Below are positions 63,723-64,000 of a stretch of 64,000 bases of DNA, piece by piece (positions within the stretch are counted from its first letter, which is position 1; each line of letters begins with the position of its first letter). This stretch comes from Reinekea marinisedimentorum. GTDB lineage: Bacteria; Pseudomonadota; Gammaproteobacteria; Pseudomonadales; Natronospirillaceae. The DNA lies in contig NZ_SLZR01000008.1 of the NCBI RefSeq assembly GCF_004341165.1, positions 143,387 to 207,386 of the forward strand, read 5' to 3'. The notes under the pieces were generated by a model that saw only the letters and a list, made by a program, of their open reading frames with translations, did not search any database and was not told where the DNA came from. The position numbers and the translations under genes are program-made.

Positions 63723-63936
63723 TGCTGGCATTGACAGGAATTACTAAGGTACCCAATATTACTGGCCTGTAGCGGCATTTTATATGTCGGGGGAATTTAA
63801 AAACTACGACATGGAAGAAAGCGACAGGTGTCGTTGAATAAAATGTTGAACATGCCCGAGCGGAGCTCGGAGGTAGCCCATCCTAAACTCTTTCCTTGAA
63901 ACTGGATGTCCAACCAGTATCTGATATCTTGCTTTC

Positions 63937-64000
63937 ATGAGCAAGGTTTCTATTCAAACCTTTTTGCAGACTCATGCGAATGCCTTCCTGGCCGAGCATT
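63937..64000 (+). CDS. Start of a gene cut by the window end, possibly IS91-type transposase
   Basis: An open frame from the ATG at 63937 encodes MSKVSIQTFLQTHANAFLAEH up to the window edge. This beginning (FLQTHANAFLAEH) is reminiscent of the N-termini of IS91-family (rolling-circle) transposases, by memory only. No clear ribosome site precedes it. The 21 codons seen are too few to be sure of the identity or even that it is a gene. Confidence 0.35.
   Translation, partial: MSKVSIQTFLQTHANAFLAEH

Larger units (their letters stand above)
63332..63936 (+). other. Non-coding, AT-richer region with repeats after purT
   Basis: No convincing gene is visible in these 605 bases. A hairpin with a GAGA loop (CCCGC-GAGA-GCGGG, 63369-63382) lies after purT and could be its terminator, though the tail is not T-rich. 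Further on is a cluster of GCGACAGCTGTCGC-type palindromes. Base composition is lower in G+C than the flanking genes, suggesting foreign or less constrained DNA. Confidence 0.6.

Noticed and set aside
63567..63834. CRISPR-like repeat array
   Set aside because: There are only two exact copies plus degenerate ones, with irregular spacing of about 85-130 bases and no cas genes; a CRISPR array does not fit.

Overview
This window is a stretch of gammaproteobacterial chromosome, almost entirely coding, with about 70 genes on both strands. The gene content (cbb3 and bd oxidases, Tol-Pal, RuvCAB, RlmM, EpmC, PdxB, FabV, NadA, BamC) and the Pseudomonas-like order nadA / M48 protease / TusA-like / PerM / Bcp / DapA / BamC / MBL-fold suggest a marine Oceanospirillales-type or related bacterium. 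The species cannot be fixed from sequence reading alone.

Layout. 1-3.3 kb: cbb3 oxidase operon ccoNOQP on the minus strand. 3.5-6.1 kb: a PilZ-like protein, acylphosphatase and a small lytic transglycosylase. 6.2-17.3 kb: a plus-strand run of aspS, yebC, ruvC, a TRIC/UPF0126 membrane protein, ruvA, ruvB, then tolQRAB-pal-cpoB and queC. 17.4-17.6 kb: two tRNA-Lys genes. 17.7-25.1 kb: nadA, a BepA-like protease, a HisA of the eukaryotic HIS6 type, a TusA-like carrier, a PerM-like permease, Bcp, DapA, BamC and an MBL-fold hydrolase. 25.3-30.2 kb: an outer-membrane protein, the bifunctional NAD(P)HX repair enzyme, an unknown membrane protein and an FKBP isomerase, followed by a structured repeat element. 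30.4-38.4 kb, minus strand: a phosphatase-like/sulfide:quinone reductase fusion gene upstream of cydA-cydB-cydX-cydD-cydC. 38.5-38.8 kb: two identical tRNA-Asn genes. 38.9-49.2 kb: small membrane proteins, a YheT-like hydrolase, rlmM, tusA, a MATE pump, a six-TM chemoreceptor coupled to a thioredoxin-like protein, epmC, rhlB and pdxB. 49.2-63.3 kb: alaA, msrB, a 3-methyladenine glycosylase, the three-gene AmmeMemoRadiSam set, argF, grxD, moeB-like, an MFS transporter, yqgE, fabV, a chemoreceptor and purT. 63.3-64 kb: a non-coding, repeat-bearing region ending in the first codons of a gene that may be an IS91-type transposase.

How genes work together. Two high-affinity terminal oxidases are encoded 27 kb apart. 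The bd oxidase comes with its CydX subunit and its CydDC maturation exporter, and sits directly downstream of a sulfide:quinone reductase, which would suit respiration in low-oxygen, sulfidic conditions. The Tol-Pal/CpoB, BamC and BepA genes serve the outer membrane. Two TusA-family proteins suggest separate sulfur-relay roles.

The points most worth following are the eukaryotic-type HisA placed inside a conserved locus, the AmmeMemoRadiSam set of unknown function, the phosphatase-like/SQR fusion next to bd oxidase, the TRIC-family gene coupled between ruvC and ruvA, the palindromic element between the FKBP gene and cydC, and the repeated 24-bp palindromic motif near the right edge. Several small genes (ccoQ, cydX, a 34-residue membrane protein) were read directly from the DNA.
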